From positions 397,555-461,554 of the forward strand of contig CAVZSO010000013.1 of NCBI GenBank assembly GCA_963777975.1: DNA of 64,000 nucleotides. Direction: 5' to 3'. This document shows positions 26,631 through 35,946 of this stretch, piece after piece (within the stretch, counting starts at the first letter, position 1; each line of letters begins with the position of its first letter). The position numbers and the translations under genes were made by a program. Under the pieces are notes generated by a model. It had not been told where the DNA came from, did not search any database, and saw only the letters and a list, made by a program, of their open reading frames with translations. Origin of the DNA: CSP1-4 sp963777975 (lineage in GTDB: Bacteria; Chloroflexota; Limnocylindria; Limnocylindrales; CSP1-4).

Positions 26631-27017
26631 ATGGGAATCGTCGCCTTCGTCGAGCACGCCGTCAAGAAACCGGTCTTCGGCTGTCGGATGTGCGGCCAGT
26701 GCGTGCTCCACGACACGGGAATGACGTGCCCCATGACGTGTCCCAAGACCCTGCGAAACGGGCCCTGCGGCGGCGTCCGCGAGAACGGCCACTGCGAGGT
26801 GAAGCCCGAGATGCGCTGCGTCTGGGTGAAGGCGGAGCACCGCTCCCGCACCCTGCCCCTGCTTCCCGCCTCCTGGCGGTCCCACTTCGAACAGCTGCGC
26901 CCGCCGGTCGACAATCGCCTGCAAGGCACGTCGTCATGGGTCAACCTGCTGACCGGCCGGGATAGGCTACGGCCCGTCGGCTGGGAGCGCCGCCCGGACG
27001 CGGAGGAGCCCAGGTGA
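26631..27017 (+). CDS. MetV-like methylenetetrahydrofolate reductase C-terminal domain protein
   Basis: This 128-residue Cys-rich protein matches the MTHFR C-terminal (MetV) family: CRMCGQCVLHDTG, MTCPMTCPKTLRNGPCGG and VRENGHCEV. The cysteines resemble a zinc or iron-sulfur module. In acetogens MetV partners MetF as a stand-alone subunit of methylene-THF reductase. Here it directly precedes and overlaps a MetF-like gene (GTGA), supporting a two-subunit MetFV enzyme. Confidence 0.85.
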   Translation: MGIVAFVEHAVKKPVFGCRMCGQCVLHDTGMTCPMTCPKTLRNGPCGGVRENGHCEVKPEMRCVWVKAEHRSRTLPLLPASWRSHFEQLRPPVDNRLQGTSSWVNLLTGRDRLRPVGWERRPDAEEPR

Positions 27018-27955
27018 GCCGGCTGCGGGACCTCGTCGAGGACGGCGAGAGCACGATTCTCACCGCTGAGGCGCCGACGGTCGACGGCGGCGACGTCGCC
27101 GCGTTCGGCGAGCGCGTCGCGGAGGTCGCATCGTGGGCCGACGCCGTCAACGCAACCGACAACCCCGCGGCGCACGCGCATGCGTCGAACGTCGCCGTCG
27201 CGGTCGCACTGGTCCGGCTCGGTATCGAACCGGTGCTCCAGGTGGTCGCCCGCGACAAGAACCGGATCGCCTGTCAGGCCGACATCGTCGGCGCCGCGCT
27301 GCACGGCGTCGAGAACGTCTGCTGCATGACCGGCGACGACGTGACCGCGGGGGACGAGCCGGAGGCGCGACGCGTGTTCGACCTCGACGGGCCGCAGCTC
27401 GTCCGCGTCGCCACCGGGCTCTCCGAAGGCCGCTACCTCTCCGGCCGGCCGGCCGGGCTCGCGCAACAGCTGTTCGTGGGAGCGGTCGAGAACCCCGCCG
27501 CCCCGCCGCTCGAGCACCGCGCACGCCGCGCGGCGAAGAAGATCACCGCGGGAGCGCGCTTCCTGCAGCTCCAGATCTGTTACCACCCCGACCGGCTCGA
27601 GTCGTTCGTTCGCGCGCTCGACGGCGGTGGCTTCACGGAGCAGGCGGCACTGCTCCCGACGATCGTGCTCGTGCGCAGCGCGCGCGCCCTGTCGTTCATG
27701 GATTCCAGCGTCCCCGGCATCGACGTGCCCGCGGGGACGCTCGCCCGGGTCCGACAGGCTGCCGATCAGAGCGAGGCCGCCTACGAGCTTGCGCTCGAGC
27801 AGGCGGAGCAGGCGCTGTCGCTCCCTGGCGTGCGCGGGCTCCACATCACCGACTTTCGTCACGACGGTGCCGTCTCGCAGCTCTGCCGCGATCTCGGCAT
27901 CCCCACCAAGGAGGAGAGGCGAGCGCATGCATACCGTGCTCAGCTCCCGGTCTAA
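27014..27955 (+). CDS. Methylenetetrahydrofolate reductase, MetF-like
   Basis: This 313-residue TIM-barrel flavoprotein of the MTHFR family interconverts methylene-THF and methyl-THF. Landmarks are ADAVNATDNPAAHAHASN, the ENVCCMTGDDV segment, and a central GARFLQLQICYHPDRL. The GTG start at 27014 overlaps the metV stop. Lying between a corrinoid protein and a methyl-THF methyltransferase, it could run as an oxidase of methyl-THF (catabolic demethylation) or as a reductase feeding methylation; sequence alone does not decide. Confidence 0.87.
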   Translation: MSRLRDLVEDGESTILTAEAPTVDGGDVAAFGERVAEVASWADAVNATDNPAAHAHASNVAVAVALVRLGIEPVLQVVARDKNRIACQADIVGAALHGVENVCCMTGDDVTAGDEPEARRVFDLDGPQLVRVATGLSEGRYLSGRPAGLAQQLFVGAVENPAAPPLEHRARRAAKKITAGARFLQLQICYHPDRLESFVRALDGGGFTEQAALLPTIVLVRSARALSFMDSSVPGIDVPAGTLARVRQAADQSEAAYELALEQAEQALSLPGVRGLHITDFRHDGAVSQLCRDLGIPTKEERRAHAYRAQLPV

Positions 27956-28791
27956 GCAGGTCACGATCGGGGCCGACCAGCCGTTCTGCATCATCGGCGA
28001 GCGGATCAACCCGACCGGGCGGAAGGCGTTCGCCGAGGCGCTGCGGGCAGGCGACCTGTCCGAGATCGCCAAGGACGTCGACGACCAGGTTGCGATGGGC
28101 GCGCACGTGCTCGACGTGAACATGGGTGTCCCGCTGACCGACGAGGCCGATCTGCTCGCTCGTGCGGTCATGCTGGTGCAGGACCACGCGGACGTGCCGA
28201 TCTGCATCGACTCCTCGGTCGTCGAGGCGCTCGAGGCCGGGCTCGCCGTCTACGAGGGCAAGGCGCTCGTCAACTCGGTCACGTGCGAGCGCGACCGGCT
28301 CGAGCGGGTGCTCCCGCTCGTCAAGGAGCACGGCGCCGCCGTGATCTGCCTCGTGAACGACGAGACCGGCATCCCGCAGACGGCCGACGAGCGTCTCGAA
28401 GTGTGCGCGCCGGCTCGTCGACATCGTGCACGGCGAGTACGAGGTGCCGATGGAGGACATCGTGATCGACCCACTCGCGATGACCGTCGGCGCCGACCCG
28501 CAGGCGGTCGTCGTCACGCTCGAGACGATCAGCCGCATCCGTGATGAGTTCGGCCTGAACATGACGCTCGGCGCGTCGAACACCTCGTTCGGCCTGCCCG
28601 GCCGGCATGCGCTGAACGCCGCGTTCCTCGTGATCGCCTCGTACGCGGGCCTCACGAGCGCGATCATGGACGCCCGGACCGCCCAGACCGTCGACGCCTG
28701 CCGCGCCGCCGACCTGCTGCTCGGACGCGACGAGTGGGGTATGGCCTGGATCGCCGCGCACCGGCAGGCACAGGCGGCTGCGGCGCCGTGA
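27927..28791 (+). CDS. Methyltetrahydrofolate:corrinoid methyltransferase, pterin-binding domain (one frameshift)
   Basis: A DHPS-like TIM barrel of the AcsE/MetH-pterin/MtrH-like group: FCIIGERINPTGRKAFAEAL, VLDVNMGVP, the substrate loops IDSSVVEALEAGL, and LVNDETGIPQTADERL. Near 28,407 the frame shifts and the last ~125 residues continue (HGEYEVPMEDIVIDPLAM; LGASNTSFGLPGRHALN). It exchanges methyl groups between methyl-THF and the cobalt of the corrinoid protein. A GAGGAG site precedes the ATG, which lies inside the metF end. The stop overlaps the next gene (GTGA). Confidence 0.88.
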
Positions 28792-30681
28792 GCCTGATCG
28801 TGGAGCCGCCGGACACCGCCGAGGGCACGGCCGACCTGCCGGCCCGCGTCGCGCTCCGTTTCGAGCCCTCGGGCACGGCCGTTCGGGTGCCGCCGGGCGT
28901 CACGGTCTTCGACGCCGCGTCCTGGAACGGGATCGCGATCGACTCCACATGCGGTGGGCACGGCACCTGCAAGAAGTGCAGGGTGCAGGTCGTCGAGGGC
29001 GCCGTCCCGTCCTCGCCGCTCGACGCGCGCGCGTTCTCGGAGGCCGAGCTGGCCGACGGCTGGCGGCTCGCTTGCCGCGCCCAGGCCGAGCACGACCTCG
29101 TGATCGAGGTGCCCCCGCTCGTCACGCGGCCGAAGGCCGCGACGGTCGGCGTCGGCCGCCAGGTGATCCTCCATCCCGCGCTGCAGAAGCGCTACGTCGA
29201 GCTCGGAGACGCCTGCGCTGTCCGACCAGCGGACCGACCTCGAGCGGATCCGCGACGCCGTCGACGACCTCGAGCTCCGCGTGGAGGTCGGTGTCCTGCG
29301 ACGGCTCCCGGCGTCCTGCGCTCCTCGCACTACCGCGTGACGGCCGTTGTCGTCGACGATCTGCTGATCGACGTCGAGCCTGGCGACACGACGGGCTCGC
29401 TGCACGCGATCGCGTTCGACCTCGGCACGACGACCGTGGTCGCGACGCTCCTCGACGTCGGCACGGGCACCCCCGTCGCCGTCCGCTCCACGCTCAACAA
29501 GCAGCAGCCGTTCGGCGCGGACGTGATCACGCGCATCTCCGCCACGATGCTCGACCCCGACGCGCTCGGGCGGCTCCGTGCGCTCGCCGCCGAGACGCTG
29601 CAGGGTCTGGCCGAGGAGGTTTGCGAGGAAGGCGACATCCCGCTCGAGCAGGTCTATGAGGTGGCGCTCGCCGGCAACGCGACGATGACGCAGATCGTGC
29701 TCGGCATCGACCCCGAGCCGGTCGGCGTGGCGCCCTTCATCCTGGCCACACGCGACTACCCAGACTTCCCGGCGTCCGAGCTCGGGCTGCGCCTCCACCC
29801 GCAGGCGCGCGCCAACGTCCTCCCCGCCCTCGGAGCCTACGTCGGCGGCGACATCGTCGCCGGGCTTCTCGCGACCGGGATGACGCGTGACAAGCGCCTG
29901 CGGCTGTTCATCGACGTCGGCACCAACTGCGAGATCGCACTGGGCTCGTCCGAGCGGCTGCTCTGCACCGCGGCGCCGGCGGGCCCGGCGTTCGAGGCGG
30001 CGCAGATCAAGTGCGGCATGCGAGCGGCGGAGGGCGCCGTCGAGGTCGTCCGGATCGTGCCCGAGGGTCTCGAGCTGGGAGTCATCGGAGACGTCGAGCC
30101 CGCAGGCATCTGCGGGTCGGGCCTCGTCGACACCGTCGCCGAGCTCGTCCGAGTCGGGTTGCTCGACGCGAGCGGACGCTTCGTCGACGACGAGAGCGCC
30201 GCCGAGCTCTCACCGGCGCTCGCCGCACGCCTGATCACACGCGACGACAAGGAGCGGGCGTTCGTCCTCCACTGGACGGGCGAGGAGCGCGATCCGGCGC
30301 ACGCTGTCTTCCTCTCACAGCGCGACGTGCGGGAGCTCCAGTTCGCGAAGGCGGCCATCGCTACCGGCTGGCGGCTGCTCGTCGACGAGCTCGGGATCGA
30401 CGAGTCGGAGATCCAGCAGGTGCTGCTCGCGGGCTCGTTCGGGTCGTTCCTCTCCCCGGCGAGCGCGATCCGCATCGGCCTCGTCCCGCACCTGCCGCGC
30501 ACGCGTATCGTGCCCGCCGGCAACGTTGCGGGCGAAGGAGCGAAGATGGCGCTCCTCTCGATGCAGGAGCGCCACGCGGCCGACCGCGATGCTGGACAGC
30601 GTGTCGTATGTCGAGCTGTCCGACCGGCCAGACTTCAACGACCGGTTCCTGGACGAGCTGTCCTTCCCTGCGCTCGAATGA
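28788..30681 (+). CDS. RACo-like ATP-dependent corrinoid reactivation protein (three frameshifts)
   Basis: The N-terminal 2Fe-2S ferredoxin domain has CGGHGTCKKCRVQV and a fourth Cys in WRLACRAQ. A linker follows, then an ASKHA-fold ATPase (DUF4445 group): AIAFDLGTTTVVATLLD, LAGNATMTQIVLG, LFIDVGTNCEIALG, GICGSGLVDTVAELV and VLLAGSFGSFLSPASAIRIG. Indels near 29,207 and 29,305 compensate each other, and the stretch between them reads ALSDQRTDLERIRDAVDDL in another frame. A third near 30,585 restores the tail ending LDELSFPALE. Such proteins use ATP to reduce inactive cob(II)alamin, keeping methyltransferase systems alive. Confidence 0.87.
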
Positions 30682-31323
30682 GCACCCTCGTCGACCATGA
30701 GGCTGCCTCCTCCCCCGAGGCCGAGCCCACCCGGCTGGTCGTCGCCTGCGGTGCGGTCGCGCGCGAGGTGCTCGCCGTCGTCCGGCTCAACGGGTGGACG
30801 CACGTCGACGTGCGGTGCCTGCCCGCACGCCTGCACAACGAGCCCGCGCGATCGCGGGCGCCGTCGACGCGATGCTCCGCGAGTTGGCAGCCGGTTACGA
30901 CGCCGTCTTCGTCGCGTACGCCGACTGTGGTACGGCCGGCGCGCTCGACGCGGTGCTCGAGCAGCACGGCGTCGAGCGGCTTCCCGGAGCGCACTGCTAC
31001 GCCTTCTTCGCCGGGCCGCGGCCTGGGACGAGCTGCAGGAGGCGGAGCCGGGCACCTTCTATCTCACTGATTTCCTCGTCCGGCACTTCGACGCGCTCGT
31101 GATCCGCGGCCTCGGGCTCGACCGGCACCCCGAGCTTCGCGACGACGTGTTCGGCAACTACCGGCGACTGGTCTATCTCGCCCAGACGGACGACCCCACC
31201 CTGGTCGTGCAAGCCGAGGCCGCGGCGGAACGACTCGGCCTCGGCTTCGAGTTGCGTCGCACGGGCTACGGCGGGTTGCGGCCGGCACTGGAGCGCTTCG
31301 TCGAGGAGCGACGCCGTGGCTGA
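30678..31323 (+). CDS. DUF1638 family protein (two frameshifts)
   Basis: After repairing breaks near 30,840 and 31,012 the protein has the DUF1638 pattern: LVVACGAVAREV, VRCLPARLHN, DAVFVAYADCGTAGALD, HCYAFFAG, EPGTFYLTDFLVRHFDALV, LGLDRHPEL and YRRLVYLAQ. The conserved Cys, His and Asp residues suggest a metal or cofactor site. I recall DUF1638 genes travelling with corrinoid methyltransferases and split MetH systems; biochemical function is not established to my knowledge. The ATG overlaps the RACo stop. Confidence 0.82.
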
Positions 31324-31615
31324 GCTGACCACGATCCTGTGGCGCGACATCCCGGCCCAGGTCACCGCCAGCGACGGGCTGACCACGGCGCGCCGCGAGC
31401 TTCCAGACCGGTTTCAGAAGGCGATCGACGCGGCCGCGATGACGGCCGGCCTGATCGAGAGCGACGCCTACCTCGAGGCCTGGCGCCGCACCACCAGGCC
31501 GTGTGGCGCGGATCTCGAGACGGAGGTGACGGCGGAGGTGGAGCGCCTCGACGCCGCCCACGATCGTGAGCTCCTCCTCCGTCTCGCACGGTCGGGCGGC
31601 ATCCACGAGGAGTGA
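31316..31615 (+). CDS. Small 'virulence factor' family protein of corrinoid clusters
   Basis: This 99-residue protein matches the small family annotated as virulence factor (PF13769 as I recall): TILWRDIPAQVTAS, then RRELPDRFQKAIDAAAMTAG and YLEAWRR. Despite the name nothing here suggests virulence. It recurs beside DUF1638, RACo and corrinoid proteins, so an accessory role in the same methyl-transfer machinery is likely. The GTG start overlaps the DUF1638 stop; it is the last gene of the plus-strand operon. Confidence 0.75.
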   Translation: MAELTTILWRDIPAQVTASDGLTTARRELPDRFQKAIDAAAMTAGLIESDAYLEAWRRTTRPCGADLETEVTAEVERLDAAHDRELLLRLARSGGIHEE

Positions 31616-31649
31616 GCCGGGAGCGCGTCGCTCGTGACGTCTCCTCCCG

Positions 31650-32492
31650 TCAGCCCCGTCGCGACGCCCACGCGACCTCGAACCCCGCCTTCCCCCGTCG
31701 CACGAGCTCCGCAGGGTCGAGCTTGAGCAACGAGTCCGGATAGGTCTCCGTCGAGAACACCTCGAGCTCGAACCAGCCGTCGAAACCGCCGTCCTCGAGG
31801 GCGCCGAAGATCGCGGGCAGGTCCATGACCCCCTCGCCCGGGAGTGCGCGGTCGTCCCAGCCGCGGGTCTCCTCCCGCCAGTCGTTGATGTGGACGGCCG
31901 GGAACCGATGCGCCTCGGCACGGATGTGGTCGAGCACGTTCGGCGTGTCCCACAGGTGCCAGGTATCGAACATGATCCCCATCGGCTCGCCGACTTCCTC
32001 CACGAGCGCAATGGTGTCCGGGATCGTGTCGACCATCGTGAACTCGTCGCGGGCCGAGGCGTGGATCGGCTCGAGCGCGATCCGCACGCCCACCTCCCTG
32101 GCCGTGCGGGCAACCTCGCGCAACCCCTCCACGACGATCTGCCGCGCTTCGGCCGGATCGCGGTCGCCGGCGGGCCCGGTGAGCACGAGCAACGTCACCG
32201 GCTCAAAGGCCGCGAGCCGCCTGACCGATGCACAGAGCGACTCGACTCGCTCGTGCGGGTCGTCCGGCCCGGGGAACGGCGGCATCGGGAGCACCGACAG
32301 CATCGTCGGCAGGCAGATCGTCGCGGTGAGGCCGCTCTCGCGCAGCTTGCGGAGCGACTCGACGTCCTCCCCGTCGGGCAGCTTCGCTTCGGCGAGACCG
32401 ATTCCCTCGGCGCCGCCCGCCGCGTAGGCGACGAGGTCCTCGTCGAAGCCGAGATTGAGCGTCGAGAACTCCGAGACGGCGAAGCGTGGCAT
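31650..32492 (-). CDS. Sugar phosphate isomerase/epimerase-like TIM-barrel protein
   Basis: This 280-residue AP-endonuclease-2/xylose-isomerase-like TIM barrel has metal ligands in IALEPIHASARDEF, MGIMFDTWHLWDT, AVHINDWREE and a final WFELEVFS. Such enzymes isomerise or dehydrate sugars and inosose-type cyclitols (IolE/IolI relatives). It is the last gene of the ABC transporter operon, 13 bases after the MetE-like gene, and probably acts on the imported substrate. Confidence 0.82.
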   Translation of the reverse strand: MPRFAVSEFSTLNLGFDEDLVAYAAGGAEGIGLAEAKLPDGEDVESLRKLRESGLTATICLPTMLSVLPMPPFPGPDDPHERVESLCASVRRLAAFEPVTLLVLTGPAGDRDPAEARQIVVEGLREVARTAREVGVRIALEPIHASARDEFTMVDTIPDTIALVEEVGEPMGIMFDTWHLWDTPNVLDHIRAEAHRFPAVHINDWREETRGWDDRALPGEGVMDLPAIFGALEDGGFDGWFELEVFSTETYPDSLLKLDPAELVRRGKAGFEVAWASRRG

Positions 32493-32505
32493 GGTGTCGG
32501 TTCTC

Positions 32506-33751
32506 CTATCGCAGCGGCTTGAGGTGGGTGAACGGCTCGTCGTCGGGCAGCTGGTCCCACGCGAGCCCGTCGTCCTGGGCGGCGATATAGCGCGGATCCA
32601 GGCCGAGCTCGTGCAGCACGATGTTGCGCGCCTGTGGGATCGCCGACGCCTTGTAGAACGCGAGATGCCGGTTGAATCCCTGTCTGCCGAAGCCGCAGTC
32701 GGTCGAAAGCACGAGCTTGTCGGCGGGGATGTACTCCAGCGCTCGACGGATCCGGTCGGCGACCACCTCGGGGAAGTCGGCCTGCAGCGAACGGTGGCTC
32801 ACCACGCCGACGGCGACCTTCTTCTTCAAGGAGTCCCGGTAGGGCCCGAAGAGCGGGAGCTCGCGGAGGTCGTTCTCCGTCGCCTCGACCGTCCAGACGT
32901 CACCTCTGAGACGCTCGAGGTAGATCTCGACGGAGTTCGCGTACGACTCGTCGCTGAAGACCTTCTGCATGTTCGGATTGCCCCAGCAGGTGTGGATCCA
33001 GATCTCCACATCGTCGAGGCCCTCGATCTCGCGGTTGAAGCAGTCGACGAGGAAGTCGAGCAGCTTCGTCTCCTCCGGGTAGTAGCAGGCTATGAAATGA
33101 AGCGTCGGCTCCTCGACCTGGATGACCTTGCAGCCCGACGCGACCAGCTGCCGCAGCTCCAGATTCATGGCCTCCGCCATGTCCCAGGTCAGCTGCATCT
33201 TGTCGTCGAGGTCGTAGTGGTCGGAGTGGCTGTCGAGGAAGAACGCCAGCACCTGCGCGGAGCACGTCCCGAACTTGATCGCCTTGCCCGACGCCGCGCT
33301 CTGCTGGGCGATCCGCCAGATCTTCGCGTACTCGAGCGGGTTCTTCGGGTCGTGCTCGACCTTCGACGACGACCCGCGGCCAGCGCCATGTCTTGTAGAT
33401 CGAGTCGAGCATCGTCCCCGTCGGGTAGGAGAGCAGCGGCGAGCGCGTGTTGCGCGTCTGCAGCTCCTCGTGCTCGAGCCCCCTCCAGCGTTGGAGCGGA
33501 TAGTGATGCCACGAGCGGCCCGCGACGTCCTCGTCGAGGTGGTAGTCCCCGGTCGTCAGGATGTCGAGGCCGGCCCGCTCCTGGTCGGAGACCACGATCG
33601 CGTGTGCGTCGGCGAACTGCTCCCGGAACCACGGATCCATCATCGCGGTGTCGAGCGGCCGGCCCCACATGTTCTGCGTGTACCAACGGGGACGCGGCCA
33701 CGAGCCCGTCACCGTCGCGGGGAGCATCAGGTCCTTCGTCGCTGTGAACAC
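32506..33751 (-). CDS. Short MetE-like zinc methyltransferase (one frameshift)
   Basis: About 415 residues of the catalytic half of cobalamin-independent methionine synthase. Zinc-ligand motifs are visible: IHTCWGN (His and Cys), a Glu in TVEATEND, and STDCGFGRQG (Cys). TVTGSWPRP marks the N-terminus. The frame breaks near 33,365, with VEHDPKNPLEYAKIW and FGTCSAQVL in between. The GTG at 33751 behind AAGGAGG was chosen. Full MetE needs a second N-terminal barrel to hold polyglutamyl folate, absent here. Short core-MetE proteins are known to accept methyl groups from corrinoid proteins, which fits the neighbouring cluster. Confidence 0.8.
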
Positions 33752-33788
33752 CACGGCCTCCTTCGTCTCGACGCGGAGTCGCGTCCGG

Positions 33789-34910
33789 TCATCGCACCCG
33801 GACGCCGAAGATGTCGTCGCCGGCCGCGGAGAGCAGTGCCTCGCCGGCATGGTCGAACAGGTGCAGACGGCGGACGTCCAGCGCGACCGTCGTGGCTTGG
33901 CCGTCGGCGAGGTCCAGCGTCGGGTCGACCAGCGCCTTGGTGATCCTGTCGCCGAGCTCGAGATCGACGACCGTCTCACCGCCGAGCGGCTCGGTCGTGA
34001 CGACGGTCGCAGGGATGCCGCCCTCCGACCGGACGCCGACGTCCTCCGGGCGAACGCCGATCATGCACACGGCGCCTTCCTCCACGCGCCCGCGCAGAGG
34101 AGTGGAGGCGTCGGCGGCAACCTCGAGGTCGAATTGGGTGTGGTGCACCTCGAGATGGCCGTCGGCCCAGGCCGCGGCTCCGTGGAGAAAGTTCATAGGG
34201 GGCGACCCGACGACCGTCGCCACGAACCGGTTGGCGGGCCGGTGGTAGATGTCCTCCGGGGGCGCGATTTGTTGGAGCCGCCCCTGCCGTAGGACGGCAA
34301 CACGATCTGCCATGCTCATCGCTTCGATCTGATCGTGAGTGACGTAGACGACCGTGCGGCCGAGCTCGCGCTGGAGCCGCTTCAGCTCGGCGCGCATCTC
34401 CATGCGCAACAGCGCGTCGAGCGCGGAGAGCGGCTCGTCGAGAAGGAGCGCCCGGGGGTCGCGCACCATCGCGCGGCCGAGCGCCACCCGCTGACGCTCG
34501 CCTCCCGACAGCTTCGCGGGCTTGCGCTTGAGAAGGGGCTGTATCTTCAGCACCGCCGCGACCTCCGATACGCGGCGCTCGATCTCCCGCTTCGGCACTC
34601 TTGCCTGCCTCAGCGGGAACGCGAGATTGTCGCGCACCGACTTGTCGGGGTAGAGCGCGAGGTTCTGGAACATGATCGCGATGTCCCGGTCCCCGGGGTA
34701 GACGTCGGTGATGCGCTCGCCCCCGGCGTACACGTCGCCTTGGTCGGGCTTCTCCAGGCCGACGATCGTGCGCAGCATCGTCGTCTTTCCTGCGCCGGGA
34801 GGGCCGAGAACGGCGAAGAACTCGCCATCCTCCACCTCGAGAGAGACGTCGTCGAGCGCCGTCACTGCCCCGAACCGCTTCGTCACGCCGTCGAGCCTGA
34901 TCCCGGCCAT
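33789..34910 (-). CDS. ABC transporter ATP-binding protein, carbohydrate (UgpC/MalK) type
   Basis: This 373-residue ATPase has Walker A LGPPGAGKTTML, signature LSGGERQRVALGRAMV, Walker B LLLDEPLSALDA, the switch His in YVTHDQIEAM, and a C-terminal TOBE-like regulatory domain (VGVRPEDVG pattern at ~230-300). It energises import by the two permeases upstream. It starts at the stop of the second ATPase gene, so two different ATPases probably form a heterodimer. Confidence 0.92.
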   Translation of the reverse strand: MAGIRLDGVTKRFGAVTALDDVSLEVEDGEFFAVLGPPGAGKTTMLRTIVGLEKPDQGDVYAGGERITDVYPGDRDIAIMFQNLALYPDKSVRDNLAFPLRQARVPKREIERRVSEVAAVLKIQPLLKRKPAKLSGGERQRVALGRAMVRDPRALLLDEPLSALDALLRMEMRAELKRLQRELGRTVVYVTHDQIEAMSMADRVAVLRQGRLQQIAPPEDIYHRPANRFVATVVGSPPMNFLHGAAAWADGHLEVHHTQFDLEVAADASTPLRGRVEEGAVCMIGVRPEDVGVRSEGGIPATVVTTEPLGGETVVDLELGDRITKALVDPTLDLADGQATTVALDVRRLHLFDHAGEALLSAAGDDIFGVRVR

Positions 34911-35944
34911 CAGACCGCCAGACCCGTTGCGTCGTCGAAGTAGCGGAGCCGTGCCGTGTCGGCGGCGACGCCGACGTTCTCGCCCACGTGCGGCCGGCGT
35001 CCCGGGGCCCCGATCGCGCGCAGCGCGTGCTCGCCCAGTTCGAGGTGGACGATGTCCTTGGCCCCGAGCGGCTCGACGAGCACGACCCGGGCCTGCAGCC
35101 GGGCCGCCGCGTCGTCGGGTGCGACCAGCGAGAGGGCCTCCGGTCGGACGCCGACGGTGAGCGACTCCGTGCGCCCCTCGGGCGCTTGCTCGGGAAGCAC
35201 CGTCGCCGGGAGGAAGTTCATCTGGGTCGATCCGACGAACCCGGCGACGAAGCGGTTGCGCGGCCGGTGGTAGATCTCCTCGGGCGAGCCGTACTGCTGG
35301 AGTTCGCCGAAGTTCATCACCGCGATCTGGTCGGCCATGCTCATGGCCTCGACCTGGTCGTGCGTGACGTAGACCATCGTCTGGCCGATCTCGTGCTGGA
35401 TCTGCTTCAGCTCGGTGCGCATGTACGCGCGGAAGGCCGCGTCGAGGTTCGAGAACGGCTCGTCGAGCAGGAAGATCGCGGGCTTGACGATCATGCTCCG
35501 GCCGAGCGCGACCTTCTGCATGTCGTTCACCGAGAGGGCCGCCGCCTTGCGGTCGAGGCTGCCGGATAGCCCTACGATCTCCGCGACGCGACGCACCTCA
35601 CCGTCCCGGTCGGCCTTGGAGCGGTCGCTCTTCCTTGCCCGCAGGCCGAAAGCAAGATTGTCGTAGACGTTCATGTGCGTGAAGATCGCGTAGTTCTGGA
35701 ACACGAACCCGACGTTGCGCTTGCCGGGGGAGACGCGCGTGATCGGCTTGCCGTCGAAGAGGATCTCCCCCTGCGTGGGGGACTCCAGCCCAGAGATCAT
35801 GTTCATCGTCGTCGTCTTGCCGCAGCCCGACGGGCCGAGCAGGGCGACGAACGATCCGTGGGGTACGTGCAGCTCGAGATCCTTCACGGCGACGACCCCA
35901 CCGGGGAACTCCTTCGTCAGCGACTCGATGCGGATCTCGGCCAC
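34910..35944 (-). CDS. ABC transporter ATP-binding protein with degenerate signature motif
   Basis: This ~344-residue ATPase is of the same family as its neighbour. Walker A LGPSGCGKTTTM, Walker B FLLDEPFSNLDA and the switch YVTHDQVEAM are intact. The signature reads LSVNDMQKVALGRSMI instead of LSGGQ-type, so its contribution to one ATP site is probably impaired. Paired unequal ATPases with two permeases and an unusually long binding protein recall the glycerol importer GlpSTPQV of alphaproteobacteria (from memory). The GTG at 35944 was chosen; the longer open frame arises from the frameshifted permease upstream. Confidence 0.9.
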   Translation of the reverse strand: MAEIRIESLTKEFPGGVVAVKDLELHVPHGSFVALLGPSGCGKTTTMNMISGLESPTQGEILFDGKPITRVSPGKRNVGFVFQNYAIFTHMNVYDNLAFGLRARKSDRSKADRDGEVRRVAEIVGLSGSLDRKAAALSVNDMQKVALGRSMIVKPAIFLLDEPFSNLDAAFRAYMRTELKQIQHEIGQTMVYVTHDQVEAMSMADQIAVMNFGELQQYGSPEEIYHRPRNRFVAGFVGSTQMNFLPATVLPEQAPEGRTESLTVGVRPEALSLVAPDDAAARLQARVVLVEPLGAKDIVHLELGEHALRAIGAPGRRPHVGENVGVAADTARLRYFDDATGLAV

Positions 35945-35946
35945 GA

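Noticed and set aside
25931..28207. 758-residue minus-strand frame across the corrinoid operon
   Set aside because: Antisense to strongly supported B12-binding, MetV, MetF and methyltransferase genes; no domain pattern.
31316..31615. Virulence function for the small 'virulence factor' protein
   Set aside because: The label comes from a family name; genomic context is corrinoid metabolism.
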